A stretch of 46,363 bases of DNA, from assembly GCA_021777765.1 (NCBI GenBank), contig JAJYDF010000029.1, positions 1 to 46,363 of the forward strand. Direction: 5' to 3'. Of the stretch, positions 27,143 to 35,708 are shown piece by piece (positions within the stretch are counted from its first letter, which is position 1; each line of letters opens with the position of its first letter). The translations under genes and the position numbers were made by a program. Source of the stretch: Pseudomonadota bacterium. GTDB taxonomy: Bacteria > Pseudomonadota > Gammaproteobacteria > DASZBR01. The notes below the pieces were generated by a model. That model saw only the letters and a list, made by a program, of their open reading frames with translations, was not told the origin of the DNA and did not search any database.

Positions 27143-28643
27143 TTTTAGCAAAATAAAAACCATCCATATTATGCATGCCGGTTAATATTTGACGTCCAAT
27201 GGGTTGTGCAATTCCCCAGTCAACCGGAATGATTTTATGTTGTGCATCGGTGTGAATAGATAAAAATCGTTGTAACAATTGACTATTTTCTATAGGTAAA
27301 ATAGAACAAGTACAATAAAGTAAAACACCACCTGGTTTTAATAAAGACCATAATGCATTTAATAATTGCCATTGTTGTGTTACTAATTGTTCAATATCTG
27401 CTTCTCTACGTAAAATTTTAATATCAGGATGTCGTCTGATAACCCCTGTCGCTGAACAAGGTGCATCACATAAGATGCGATCAAATAATTGTTTGTCCCA
27501 CCATGTATCTGGCGCAGATGCATCACCAATAATTAATTCAATATTTATTTCCTTCTCCCATTCGACTGAAATTGCGCCGCCATCATCATTTTTTTTATTG
27601 TAATGCTTGCCTGAAATTGCACCACATTCACCATTTTCTTCATTGTAATGATTATGTGAAAGTGCATCGCATTCAACTTTTTTTTCCTTCTCCCGCTTGC
27701 GGGAGAAGGTGCCTTCAGTAGATGAGGGTGAGTTAAATGTTATCTGCAATCTCGTTAAATTTTCCTCAATCTGCAACACCCGTTGCTCATCAACATCAAT
27801 CGCAACCAATTTTTCTAATTCAGGCTGTAATTCTAAAATATGCATCGTTTTCCCACCCGGCGCAGCACAGGCATCTAATACACGCTGACCAGGCTTAAGT
27901 TCCAATAATTGTGCTGCTAATTGCGCTGCGCCATCTTGTACAGAAATTGATCCCGCTGCAAATTCTGGCAGCAGATGAGCATCACAAGGTTTATCTAAAA
28001 TTAAGCCATGCGAAGTAAATTCGATCGTTTTTGCTGCAATATGATTACTTTCAAGTAATTGAAGATATTCATCACGTGAAAAATGTTGTGCATTAATTCG
28101 GCAACTCATTGGTGGGCGTTCATTATTAGCTTCTAAAATCGTTTGCCATTGTTCAGGCCAAGCAGATTGTACTTTTTCAATAAACCAAGCAGCATGTGAA
28201 AATTGTGCAACGGAATTTTGATTAATATTGGCTGATAGAGAATCCGCATTGCGAATATATTGACGTAATACCCCATTAATTAATTTTGCTGCCCATGCTT
28301 TTTTTAATGCATAAGCGGCTGCAACTGTTTCGGATACCGCTGCATGCTGAGCGATTCGTAAATACAATAATTGATAAAGCCCCATTAAAATTAATGCATA
28401 AATATCTTGATCTTTTGTTTTTAACGGAATTTTAATGAATTGTTGCGCGATATAATGCAAACGGTGATACCAGCGAATGGTGCCAAAACATAATTCTTTT
28501 AATAAGCTAATTTCTTTTTCTGGTAGTAAATGATCGGTTGTTAATATAAATGCAGATGTTAATGATTTTTGATCGACAAGCACAGACGTAATGATTTTCG
28601 CTGCAACGGCACGTAATGGTAAGTTTATTTTATTAGCTGGCAT
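27120..28643 (-). CDS. rsmB: 16S rRNA m5C967 methyltransferase RsmB with a ~65-residue repeat-derived insertion
   Basis: RsmB methylates C967 of 16S rRNA. ATG 28643 gives 507 residues: an N-terminal NusB-like domain (about 5-140), then the Rossmann methyltransferase with LDACAAPGGKT (SAM site), VAIDVDEQR, the motif IV DAPCSATG (Cys396) and motif VI YCTCSILP (Cys446). Family members have about 430 residues. The excess is mainly residues 303-367, between the DVDEQR strand and the IIGDA strand. That segment is low complexity and includes a translated REP-like palindrome and three tandem units of 15 residues. Flanking motifs stay in frame, so the enzyme may be functional. It overlaps the end of fmt by 11 bases. 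Confidence 0.93.
   Translation of the reverse strand: MPANKINLPLRAVAAKIITSVLVDQKSLTSAFILTTDHLLPEKEISLLKELCFGTIRWYHRLHYIAQQFIKIPLKTKDQDIYALILMGLYQLLYLRIAQHAAVSETVAAAYALKKAWAAKLINGVLRQYIRNADSLSANINQNSVAQFSHAAWFIEKVQSAWPEQWQTILEANNERPPMSCRINAQHFSRDEYLQLLESNHIAAKTIEFTSHGLILDKPCDAHLLPEFAAGSISVQDGAAQLAAQLLELKPGQRVLDACAAPGGKTMHILELQPELEKLVAIDVDEQRVLQIEENLTRLQITFNSPSSTEGTFSRKREKEKKVECDALSHNHYNEENGECGAISGKHYNKKNDDGGAISVEWEKEINIELIIGDASAPDTWWDKQLFDRILCDAPCSATGVIRRHPDIKILRREADIEQLVTQQWQLLNALWSLLKPGGVLLYCTCSILPIENSQLLQRFLSIHTDAQHKIIPVDWGIAQPIGRQILTGMHNMDGFYFAKITKYPIN
27543..27737 (-). repeat. In-frame repeat insertion inside rsmB (palindrome plus 45-bp tandem repeats)
   Basis: 27686-27731 is a full-length REP-like element (CCTTCTCCCGC.TTGC.GGGAGAAGG and GATGAGGG end), read in rsmB as GTFSRKREKEK. 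Next to it are degenerate 45-bp units starting with TGAA at about 27567, 27612 and 27657, encoding ECDALSHNHYNEENG, ECGAISGKHYNKKND and a third partial unit. A half palindrome, CCTTCTCCCATTCG, at 27551-27564 closes the other side. Confidence 0.85.
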
Positions 28644-29598
28644 TTGTTTTGAATTGTTGTCCTGGACTAAATAATGCAGCGTGAGCATTTAATATTTCTC
28701 TAGCGGCTAACATTTTTCCGCCAGGCAATTGTAAAGAATCTAAACGTAAATCACCATTTCCAGTTGCAATAATAATTTCATGTTTATTACTTTGAATAAT
28801 TGTTCCTGGCAAAGATGAACTGTGTTGATTTAATGGTGTAGCTTGCCAAATTCGAATGTGTTGATTATTTAATGTTGAATAGGCAACAGGCCATGCATTA
28901 AATGCACGCACTAAACGATTAATGTCTAGTGCGCTTTGTTGCCACTGAATATTGGCTTCTTCTTTGGTAATTTTTGCAGCGTAAGTGGTATATTGATCAT
29001 TTTGTGCAATAGTGTGTGCCGTATCTGCCATCAATTTATTTAAGGTATTCATTAAAGATTCAGCGCCGATTTGCGCTAATTTATCATGTAAACTACTGCC
29101 AGTATCATTTTGCGTTATTTCACAAGATCGTCTTTCGAAAACAGGCCCCGTATCTAAACCCGCTTCCATTTGCATAATGCTAATACCAGTCTCCGCATCA
29201 CCCGCTAATATAGCGCGCTGAATTGGCGCAGCACCTCGCCAACGCGGTAATAATGATGCGTGAACATTAATACAACCAAGTCTAGGCATTGATAAAACAA
29301 CTTGCGGTACTATTAATCCATAAGCAACTACTATCATCACATCAGCATGCATTTGTGCAATTTGTTGTTGAATTTCTGAATCGCGCAAAGTTTGCGGTTG
29401 AATTACAGGTAAATTATTTTCTAATGCAAATTGTTTTATAGGACTTGCGTGAAGTTTTTGACCACGACCAGAAGGTCTATCGGGTTGTGTAAAAACGGCA
29501 CATATTTCATGCGGAGATTCAAATAATGCTTCTAGCATTGGTAACGCGAATTCCGGTGTGCCCGCGAAAATAATTTTAAAATGGGGATGAATGCTCAT
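28633..29598 (-). CDS. fmt: Methionyl-tRNA formyltransferase
   Basis: Fmt formylates initiator Met-tRNA with 10-formyl-THF. The 321-residue protein has IIFAGTPEFALP at the start and the catalytic set Asn111, His113 (INVHASLLPRWRG) and Asp149 (EAGLDTGP), plus the C-terminal OB-like tRNA-binding domain (about 205-315). It is in the operon def-fmt-rsmB, as in many bacteria: 5 bases from def, 11-base overlap with rsmB. Confidence 0.96.
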   Translation of the reverse strand: MSIHPHFKIIFAGTPEFALPMLEALFESPHEICAVFTQPDRPSGRGQKLHASPIKQFALENNLPVIQPQTLRDSEIQQQIAQMHADVMIVVAYGLIVPQVVLSMPRLGCINVHASLLPRWRGAAPIQRAILAGDAETGISIMQMEAGLDTGPVFERRSCEITQNDTGSSLHDKLAQIGAESLMNTLNKLMADTAHTIAQNDQYTTYAAKITKEEANIQWQQSALDINRLVRAFNAWPVAYSTLNNQHIRIWQATPLNQHSSSLPGTIIQSNKHEIIIATGNGDLRLDSLQLPGGKMLAAREILNAHAALFSPGQQFKTNAS

Positions 29599-29603
29599 GG
29601 AAT

Positions 29604-30107
29604 TTAAATGGTTTCCCTGCGTAATTTTTCAATTTTTTTCTGGATAAATTGTCTTTTTAATGGCGATAAATAATCAATGTGTAATTTGCCATCTAGATGA
29701 TCAGTTTCATGTTGAAGACAAATTGCGAATAATCCTTCCGCTTCAAATTGCAAAGGTTTGCCATGACGATCAAAAGCACTGACTTGTATTTTTTCCGCGC
29801 GTTTAACTGACTCATAAATATTTGGCACAGATAAACAACCTTCTTTAGAAATTTGGCTACCTTCTCTGGCGGTAATCACTGGATTGATAAAACATTGCGG
29901 TTGCTTATAATCATCGCTGATATCCATCACAATAACTCTTTGTTGCACATTTATTTGGATGGCAGCAAGTCCACAACCATTATCTTCGTACATTGTTTCC
30001 AACATATCATCAATTAACGTTTGTAGATTTTGATCGAAGTTTACAACGGGTTCTGCTTTTAAGCGCAAGCGTGGATCGGGAAAATGTAAAATGGGTCTCA
30101 ATGCCAT
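29604..30107 (-). CDS. def: Peptide deformylase
   Basis: Def removes the formyl group from nascent proteins. The 167-residue protein has the three motifs: GCGLAAIQI (45-53, first residue usually GxGLAA), EGCLSVP (metal ligand Cys91), and QHETDHLDG (His133, Glu134, His137). It opens the def-fmt-rsmB operon, so enzymes for adding and removing formyl groups are made together. Confidence 0.96.
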   Translation of the reverse strand: MALRPILHFPDPRLRLKAEPVVNFDQNLQTLIDDMLETMYEDNGCGLAAIQINVQQRVIVMDISDDYKQPQCFINPVITAREGSQISKEGCLSVPNIYESVKRAEKIQVSAFDRHGKPLQFEAEGLFAICLQHETDHLDGKLHIDYLSPLKRQFIQKKIEKLRRETI

Positions 30108-30181
30108 AATATAACCTGGTGGTGTATGTAGTTAAATTATATTAGTATATAACATTTCTATTTAAAGTAACGACTATTTTT

Positions 30182-30225
30182 CCTTCTATCGCTTGCGGGA
30201 GAAGGTGCCTTCGGTAGATGAGGGT
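30182..30225. repeat. REP-like element upstream of the IcmD-like gene (family A, full length)
   Basis: CCTTCTATCGC.TTGC.GGGAGAAGG followed by TGCCTTCGGTAGATGAGGG. The left arm carries an AT substitution that weakens the stem. It lies between divergent def and the IcmD-like gene. Confidence 0.8.
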
Positions 30226-30308
30226 AATCATAATAATAACTCACTTATCTAGCTCTTGGATTTATTTATTTTATTGATATGAAAATTAGCAATTGTGGAG
30301 TTGAAATT

Positions 30309-30644
30309 ATGCGTAAGGAAATATTAATCGATAGATTTTGGCAATTTATAATAGGAATATTAGTAACCTATTCAATTCCATCTTATTCACAAGTTGGTTT
30401 AGGACAAGTTGCTGGTAATGCCAGTAGTGCAACAGATGTGATGACCAATGTTTTATCTGATATTTTTTATGTTATTGGTATAGGATTTGTCGTAGCTAGT
30501 TTCGTTCAATACCGTGAACACAGAGATAATCCACAACAAACACCTCTTATGCGATGTATCGTACTATTTATAATTGGTCTAATAATTGGATTATTTCCAT
30601 TAATGGTTAAATGGACAACCGGCAGAGCACCTACTTTAAGTTAA
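30309..30644 (+). CDS. IcmD/DotP-like protein (Dot/Icm type IVB secretion component homologue)
   Basis: The start at 30309 (TGGAG nine bases upstream) gives 111 residues. A signal-like hydrophobic stretch (about 8-26) precedes VGLGQVAGNAS. Two membrane helices follow: IFYVIGIGFVVASFV and IVLFIIGLIIGLFPL. Between them is the loop QYREHRDNPQQTPL. Legionella IcmD has the same layout, size and loop (a KFKQHKDNPTQ-type sequence before the second helix), so homology to the IcmD/DotP family, or the related IcmC/DotV and DotE proteins, is likely. No other dot/icm gene is in the window, so this is either a dispersed member or an extra paralogue. Confidence 0.72.
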   Translation: MRKEILIDRFWQFIIGILVTYSIPSYSQVGLGQVAGNASSATDVMTNVLSDIFYVIGIGFVVASFVQYREHRDNPQQTPLMRCIVLFIIGLIIGLFPLMVKWTTGRAPTLS

Positions 30645-30794
30645 TTCTTTTGAAGTGTCGTAGGTCGGATTGAGCAAAACATGAATTATTTTATTGCAAA
30701 TATCTAATGAATGACTAAAAAAAAATAATTAAATATGATGCGATGTCCGACAAAATCTATTTGGTAAAACAAAACAAAATATAGAGGAACAACA

Positions 30795-31559
30795 GTGAAA
30801 ATATTAATTAGTAATGACGACGGAGCGCATGCTCCCGGATTAGCAATCTTAGCAAAAAAGCTGTCAGAAATTGGTGAAGTCAAAGTCATAGCGCCCGATC
30901 GTAATCGCAGTGGCGCGAGTAACTCATTAACGTTATATAACCCATTGCGTGTCAGAAAATTAGAAAATAATTTTCACAGCGTAGCAGGTACACCAACTGA
31001 CTGCGTGCATTTGGCAGTGACAGGATTATTTGAAGAAGATCCCGATATTGTTGTTGCAGGAATTAATGCAGGATCAAATTTAGGTGATGATGTTTGGTAT
31101 TCAGGAACGGTTGCTGCTGCAACAGAAGGTCGTTTGTTAGGTATTCCTGCTATGGCAATTTCATTAGCCAGTGTCGGTCATGAATGTAAATATTATGAAA
31201 CCGCTGCAGAAGTCGCAAAACATTTAGCATTACAGTTATATAGCAGTCCCTTACCGCCACAAACTATTTTAAATGTAAATGTACCTGATGTGCCTTTCAC
31301 AGAATTAAAAGGTATGGAAATTGTGCGATTAGGAACACGGCACCGCGCAGAACCTACCATTAATTCAGTTGATCCCCGTGGTAATACAATCTATTGGATT
31401 GGTCCCCCTGGTCCTGAACAAGATGCGGGTCCTGGTACCGATTTTCATGCCATCAGTTCAGGTAAAGTTTCAATTACCCCATTGCAATTAGATTTAACCA
31501 ATTATCAAGCGTTTGAACAATTATCTGGTTGGTTAAATGGAGTGAAAGTGAATTCATGA
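30795..31559 (+). CDS. surE: 5'/3'-nucleotidase SurE
   Basis: SurE is a metal-dependent survival phosphatase acting on nucleoside monophosphates. The 254-residue protein has the metal site NDDGAHAPG (Asp8, Asp9), the phosphate loop [12 protein letters not shown], and [21 protein letters not shown]. It begins the surE-yqaA-hypothetical-nlpD-rpoS cluster. The usual neighbour pcm is missing. The YqaA-like gene overlaps its stop by four bases (ATGA). Confidence 0.96.
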   Translation: MKILISNDDGAHAPGLAILAKKLSEIGEVKVIAPDRNRSGASNSLTLYNPLRVRKLENNFHSVAGTPTDCVHLAVTGLFEEDPDIVVAGINAGSNLGDDVWYSGTVAAATEGRLLGIPAMAISLASVGHECKYYETAAEVAKHLALQLYSSPLPPQTILNVNVPDVPFTELKGMEIVRLGTRHRAEPTINSVDPRGNTIYWIGPPGPEQDAGPGTDFHAISSGKVSITPLQLDLTNYQAFEQLSGWLNGVKVNS

Positions 31560-32137
31560 AAATGTTCTCTGGTCTTTATAATAAGATCATGTTATGGTCT
31601 AAACATGTACATGCTCCTTATTATTTATTTTTATTAAGTTTTGCTGAATCTTCTTTTTTTCCCATTCCACCTGATTTTATGTTAGCGCCGATGGTGTTAG
31701 CGAGTCGTGAAAAAGGGTGGTGGTATGCATTTATCACAACAGTTGCTTCTGTATTGGGAGCGTTATTGGGATATGCATTGGGTGTATTTTTTTTAGCAAT
31801 GATCTATCCATTAATTGTTCATTTTGGTTATGCCGCTGTTTACCATAAAGTAGGATTGTGGTTTGAACATTATAATTTTTGGGTAATGTTATTTGCCGGA
31901 TTTGCCATTATCCCTTATAAAATATTTACTATTGCAGCGGGAGCAACACATATTTCTTTAATTCCATTTATTATTGGATCAATCATTGGACGTGGTGGAC
32001 GGTTTTTTCTGGTGACCAGTTTAATCATGTGGAAAGGCGAACAAGTTGAAAAAACATTAGTTAAATATGTTGAGCAAATAGGTTGGTTTTTAGTAATAAC
32101 AATTTCATTAATTGTAGGTATTTATCAATTCCATTAA
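31556..32137 (+). CDS. YqaA-like DedA/VTT-family membrane protein
   Basis: Start 31556 overlaps the surE stop as ATGA and gives 193 residues. The protein is an inner-membrane VTT/SNARE-associated family member: the segment [20 protein letters not shown] is the family's re-entrant loop, ALLGYALG follows, and [16 protein letters not shown] matches the second conserved block. About five hydrophobic segments are seen. DedA-type proteins are linked to lipid-carrier recycling and proton-motive force maintenance; the role of YqaA itself is not settled. An upstream frame to 31529 is inside surE and not favoured. Confidence 0.9.
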   Translation: MKMFSGLYNKIMLWSKHVHAPYYLFLLSFAESSFFPIPPDFMLAPMVLASREKGWWYAFITTVASVLGALLGYALGVFFLAMIYPLIVHFGYAAVYHKVGLWFEHYNFWVMLFAGFAIIPYKIFTIAAGATHISLIPFIIGSIIGRGGRFFLVTSLIMWKGEQVEKTLVKYVEQIGWFLVITISLIVGIYQFH

Positions 32138-32155
32138 ATGACGAGGAGAAATAAG

Positions 32156-32665
32156 ATGTTTTTGAAAAGTGAACCACAACAAGATCTATCAAGAAATAAA
32201 ATAAAACAAGCACTACAAAAAGTGATCGATAATAAAAATGATCGCGAATATACATTGCGTCACGAAGTAGTCATGTTAATTGAAATGAGATTTGATGCCT
32301 TATTAAAGCGAAATGTTACAGATTCTAAGGAATATCTTGAAAAATTACTTAAAGCAATAATTAATACCATTTATTTAGAAAACCGAAGTCAACAAAATTA
32401 TAGTGCTAAAATAGATTGCGATAAGGAAAATGAAGCGTTTAATAAAGCGCTCGACAAATATAATAATTTACCTAAAAAAAATGATGCATTATTTGAAGAA
32501 TGTATACTTTCAACGGTGCCAGAAGACGGTCGTGTTTTTCTTATCAATGATTCTCATCTTAAACCACTGCAAGATTTAGCAAAGCAATGTGGTGTAACTT
32601 TGACAAGAGCTTGGAAAGCAGAAGCTGTGGAAAATAAGCCAGCAGCTAGTGGGCTGAGAAGATAA
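32156..32665 (+). CDS. Hypothetical helical protein between yqaA-like and nlpD
   Basis: ATG 32156 with GAGGAG 9 bases upstream gives 169 residues; an earlier ATG at 32138 would overlap that ribosome site. The protein is charged and mainly helical, with no signal peptide or membrane helix. A C-terminal segment (about 118-155, EDGRVFLINDSHLKPLQDLA) looks like a small alpha/beta unit. I do not recognise it. It is 18 bases after the YqaA-like stop and 69 before nlpD, so it may share their transcript. Confidence 0.7.
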   Translation: MFLKSEPQQDLSRNKIKQALQKVIDNKNDREYTLRHEVVMLIEMRFDALLKRNVTDSKEYLEKLLKAIINTIYLENRSQQNYSAKIDCDKENEAFNKALDKYNNLPKKNDALFEECILSTVPEDGRVFLINDSHLKPLQDLAKQCGVTLTRAWKAEAVENKPAASGLRR

Positions 32666-32734
32666 AATTATTTCCCAATTAATATCTTTTAGCATACTAT
32701 TGCTCATTCTTAAATCGGAGAATTATTCAAACAC

Positions 32735-33646
32735 ATGGACTCGACTTATTATCATCAAATTAGAAAATGTCGTTTTGTTTATTTTTTAATTTTTTTATTA
32801 CCGTCTTTTATTGTTGGGTGTAGTACACAAAATAATACTGATGCACCTGTTACAAATGGTTGGGCTGATTCATCTCATGCAGGCTCAACCTATCGTGTAT
32901 CTCATGGTGAAACCCTTTATTCTATTGCTTGGCGATATGGCTTAGATTATCGGGAATTAATTGCAATTAATCATTTTGAACCACCTTATCATCTATCAGC
33001 GGGGCAACGGATCAAAATTGCCCCCGATAATAATGATGAAACTACAACCTATGTATCGGTAACACAAGAATCATCATCAAATACAGAAGCCGCTATGAGC
33101 TATAATAAAAATAGCCAGAATAGCGGATTAGCAGGAACAGCCATTGCAAACCCTGAACAAAATCAAAATACGCCAGTGAATAATATCAATGCACCCGTAA
33201 CAACAACAGCATTAATTCCACAAAATACAGAAAATGAAGCAATACCCATCACAGCGGATGTGAATGAAGGACCTGTGCATGGTTGGTTGTGGCCAGTGCA
33301 TGGCGCTATTATTAATAATTACACCGGTACAACAGGATTTAATAAAGGCATAGATATAGCAGGGCATATTGGTGAGCCAATTCATGCAACCGCTGCAGGA
33401 AAAGTGGTGTATTGTGGTGGCGGCTTAAGGGGTTATGGACAGTTAATCATCATTAAACATAATGATGAATATCTCAGTGCCTATGCTCACAACAGTAAAA
33501 TCCTTGTTCGTGAAGGGCAAGTGGTGCATGGAGGACAAGTGATAGCATTGATGGGTAATTCCGAAGCACAGCGAGTCATGTTACATTTTGAAATTCGTCG
33601 TGCAGGAAAACCTGTCGACCCATTAACCTATTTAGGTCATGCCTAA
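32735..33646 (+). CDS. nlpD: Lipoprotein NlpD, LysM and degenerate M23 domain (amidase activator)
   Basis: NlpD is an outer-membrane lipoprotein that activates the septal amidase AmiC. The 303-residue protein has a signal peptide with lipobox IVGC (Cys29), one LysM domain (about 52-95, YRVSHGETLYSIAWRYGL), an Asn/Thr-rich linker, and a C-terminal LytM domain (about 185-300). The first metal-ligand motif reads NKGIDIAG without the histidine, as in E. coli NlpD, so it is expected to be catalytically inactive. rpoS follows after 38 bases; in E. coli a main rpoS promoter lies inside nlpD. Confidence 0.95.
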   Translation: MDSTYYHQIRKCRFVYFLIFLLPSFIVGCSTQNNTDAPVTNGWADSSHAGSTYRVSHGETLYSIAWRYGLDYRELIAINHFEPPYHLSAGQRIKIAPDNNDETTTYVSVTQESSSNTEAAMSYNKNSQNSGLAGTAIANPEQNQNTPVNNINAPVTTTALIPQNTENEAIPITADVNEGPVHGWLWPVHGAIINNYTGTTGFNKGIDIAGHIGEPIHATAAGKVVYCGGGLRGYGQLIIIKHNDEYLSAYAHNSKILVREGQVVHGGQVIALMGNSEAQRVMLHFEIRRAGKPVDPLTYLGHA

Positions 33647-33684
33647 CGGATTAGGATATTTATATAAAGGGAGTTTTAATTAAT

Positions 33685-34710
33685 ATGGCCACAAGGCAAA
33701 TGATTATGAGTGAAGATTCAGGTGATATTCTTGAAGATCCAGAACCCAAAGATATCAATAAAGATGAAGATGAATTATCTGATTTAGATATTCTTTATTC
33801 TGAAGAAGCAGAAGAGGAATTGGCTGAAGAAGATGATGATTTTCAAAAAGCGCTTTTGCACAATAAAGAAAGTGGCTCAGATGTAGTCGATGCGACGCAA
33901 ATATATCTAAATGAAATTGGTTTTACGCCTTTATTAACGCCAGAAGAAGAAATGAAATATGGCCGGTTGGCATTAAAAGGCAATAAAAAAGCGCGCGCGA
34001 AAATGATTGAAAGTAATTTGCGTTTAGTCGTAAAAATTGCACGTCGTTATATGAATAGAGGTATGCCATTACTCGATTTAATTGAAGAAGGTAATTTGGG
34101 GTTAATGCATGCTGTTGAAAAATTTGATCCAGAACGTGGTTTTCGTTTTTCAACTTATGCAACATGGTGGATAAGACAAACCATTGAACGCGCTATTATG
34201 AATCAAACACGAACCATTCGTTTGCCAATTCACGTAGTAAAAGAATTAAATGTTTATTTACGTGCTGGACAAGAAATCACTAAATACCTCGATCATGAAG
34301 CAACGCCTGATGAAATTGCTGAAATTCTCGATAAACCACTGGAAGATGTTGAACGTATGTTAGGTTTCAATGAGCGAATCGCATCAGTTGATACAACCAT
34401 TGGCTCGAATAATGATACGTCTTTATTGGAAATGTTAGCCGATGAAAATAAAGATCCTGCCGACCTTTTAGTGGATGATGATTTACATATTCATCTTGAA
34501 GAATGGTTGCAAGAATTAACCGATAATCAACAACAGGTTTTATTACGACGTTTTGGTTTAGGCGGTTTTGAACGTGCTACTTTAGAAGAAGTAGGTGAAG
34601 CCATTGGTTTGACGAGAGAGAGAGTGCGTCAGATCCAAGTTGAAGCGTTAAAATCATTGCGGAAAGTTTTAGAAAAACATGGTTTAACGCGTGATAAAGC
34701 GTTAGATTAA
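33685..34710 (+). CDS. rpoS: RNA polymerase sigma factor RpoS
   Basis: The stationary-phase and stress sigma factor, important in the developmental cycles of Legionella and Coxiella. The 341-residue protein has an acidic N-terminus (about 1-55), region 1.2 ([21 protein letters not shown]), region 2 ([54 protein letters not shown]), region 3, and region 4 with the -35 [23 protein letters not shown]. Position after nlpD confirms RpoS rather than RpoD. Ribosome site AAAGGGAG. Confidence 0.97.
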   Translation: MATRQMIMSEDSGDILEDPEPKDINKDEDELSDLDILYSEEAEEELAEEDDDFQKALLHNKESGSDVVDATQIYLNEIGFTPLLTPEEEMKYGRLALKGNKKARAKMIESNLRLVVKIARRYMNRGMPLLDLIEEGNLGLMHAVEKFDPERGFRFSTYATWWIRQTIERAIMNQTRTIRLPIHVVKELNVYLRAGQEITKYLDHEATPDEIAEILDKPLEDVERMLGFNERIASVDTTIGSNNDTSLLEMLADENKDPADLLVDDDLHIHLEEWLQELTDNQQQVLLRRFGLGGFERATLEEVGEAIGLTRERVRQIQVEALKSLRKVLEKHGLTRDKALD

Positions 34711-34711
34711 A

Positions 34712-35056
34712 ATGTATCGCACGGCACAACTATTAATTTTGCTGACCTGTTCAAATATTTTCATGACATTTGCGTGGTATGCACATCTTAAAAATTTGCA
34801 TAATAAACCTTTATGGATTGCCATATTAGTTAGTTGGTCGATTGCATTATTAGAATATTTATTTCAGGTACCTGCTAACAGGATTGGTTTTTTCAATGAT
34901 CATTTCAGTTTGGCACAACTTAAAATAATTCAAGAAATTATTACATTATTAGTATTTGCTCCGTTCGCAATTTTCTATATGAATCAAAATATCTCCTGGA
35001 ATTATTTATGGGCCAGCCTGTGTATGGTTGGCGCTGTATATTTTATATTTCATTAA
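34712..35056 (+). CDS. DUF486 (DMT-family) small membrane protein
   Basis: The 114-residue protein has four hydrophobic helices and the DUF486 signatures FMTFAWYAHLK, SWSIALLEYLFQVPANRIG, FSLAQLKIIQEIITLLVFAPF and a closing AVYFIF. The family is related to small multidrug-resistance-type DMT proteins, but its function is unknown. It begins 1 base after the rpoS stop, so it is probably translated from the same message. Confidence 0.92.
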   Translation: MYRTAQLLILLTCSNIFMTFAWYAHLKNLHNKPLWIAILVSWSIALLEYLFQVPANRIGFFNDHFSLAQLKIIQEIITLLVFAPFAIFYMNQNISWNYLWASLCMVGAVYFIFH

Positions 35057-35067
35057 ACTCTTTTTAT

Positions 35068-35091
35068 CCTTCTCCCATTTATGGGAGAAGG
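35068..35091. repeat. REP-like palindrome after the DUF486 gene (family A)
   Basis: CCTTCTCCCAT-TT-ATGGGAGAAGG is a near-perfect inverted repeat, 12 bases after the DUF486 stop and 12 bases beyond the end of the 59-residue minus-strand gene. It sits between convergent genes. Confidence 0.8.
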
Positions 35092-35102
35092 TGTCGAATT
35101 AA

Positions 35103-35282
35103 TTAACATCCCGCTCGATAGTGGTGCCTATTATCATCATCTGAATTAGCACCATTCAATGAACCAACGGCATCTAAATTCGATGTAAAAAATGATACTT
35201 TGGGTAAATTATTTAATTTTATTTTTTTGATGTGCGCAAAACCAAGGTAGAATTTGCGAAGATCTTCTAATTTATCGTTCAT
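35103..35282 (-). CDS. Small 59-residue protein with Cys terminus, strong ribosome site
   Basis: Read from the ATG at 35282 (minus strand), with AAAAAGGAG nine bases upstream, the frame encodes MNDKLEDLRKFYLGFAHIKK, then a middle part KLNNLPKVSFFTSNLDAVG, and ends SDDDNRHHYRAGC. The first half would form an amphipathic helix; the last 20 residues are polar and end in a cysteine. There is no signal peptide. It lies 201 bases downstream of, and on the same strand as, a LuxR-type HTH gene. The leader-like front and polar Cys-ended tail recall peptide precursors, but no modifying enzyme is near. Function unknown. Confidence 0.6.
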   Translation of the reverse strand: MNDKLEDLRKFYLGFAHIKKIKLNNLPKVSFFTSNLDAVGSLNGANSDDDNRHHYRAGC

Positions 35283-35483
35283 GATGCTGTACTCCTTTTT
35301 ATTATATTATTGTCATTTGTTTTTTTGAGATCTCAAATGTAGATTATACTTTCTCTTAATTTATTATTATTGTATTAAATACCCTAGTATTTTTGTGGCT
35401 GGTTAGTAATAATCAATTTGTAATTTAGTATTTACAAGCGGTATTCAAGTAATAAATTTATAATTATTTCTCAAGATAATTGC
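35283..35483. other. Spacer between the small-peptide gene and the LuxR-type gene
   Basis: These 201 AT-rich bases contain no further gene. They probably carry the promoter of the 59-residue gene on the minus strand; no unambiguous -10/-35 pair is claimed. Confidence 0.5.
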
Positions 35484-35708
35484 TTAATCATCATTTACGT
35501 TTTTAATGAGAAATCCTTGATTGAATGCTGTTTCGATAAGTTCAATTTTAGTTTTGCAATGAAATTTGTTTTTCAATATTTCGGTATAATGTTGGATAGT
35601 GCGAAATGAAACATTCATTTCTTTAGCAATTAATTTTGCGGATTTTCCCCTGATTAAATACTGCAATACTTGTTCTTGGCGTTTGGGTAATTTGATTTTA
35701 TTGTTCAT
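35484..35708 (-). CDS. LuxR-family single-domain HTH regulator, 74 residues
   Basis: Almost the whole protein is one GerE/LuxR HTH: LPKRQEQVLQYLIRGKSAKLIA, then MNVSFRTIQHYTEILKNKFHC as the recognition helix, and a short tail. AAGGAGAT lies eight bases upstream of the ATG. Without a sensing domain it may act by abundance or by pairing with another protein. A 222-base divergent gap separates it from a secreted-protein gene; the 59-residue gene follows on its own strand. Confidence 0.87.
   Translation of the reverse strand: MNNKIKLPKRQEQVLQYLIRGKSAKLIAKEMNVSFRTIQHYTEILKNKFHCKTKIELIETAFNQGFLIKNVNDD

Noticed and set aside
27543..27737. rsmB as a pseudogene
   Set aside because: The insertion keeps the frame and all catalytic motifs downstream are intact.
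28644..28688. RsmB extension into fmt
   Set aside because: The normal start region begins at ATG 28643; the added residues are antiphase reading of the fmt end.
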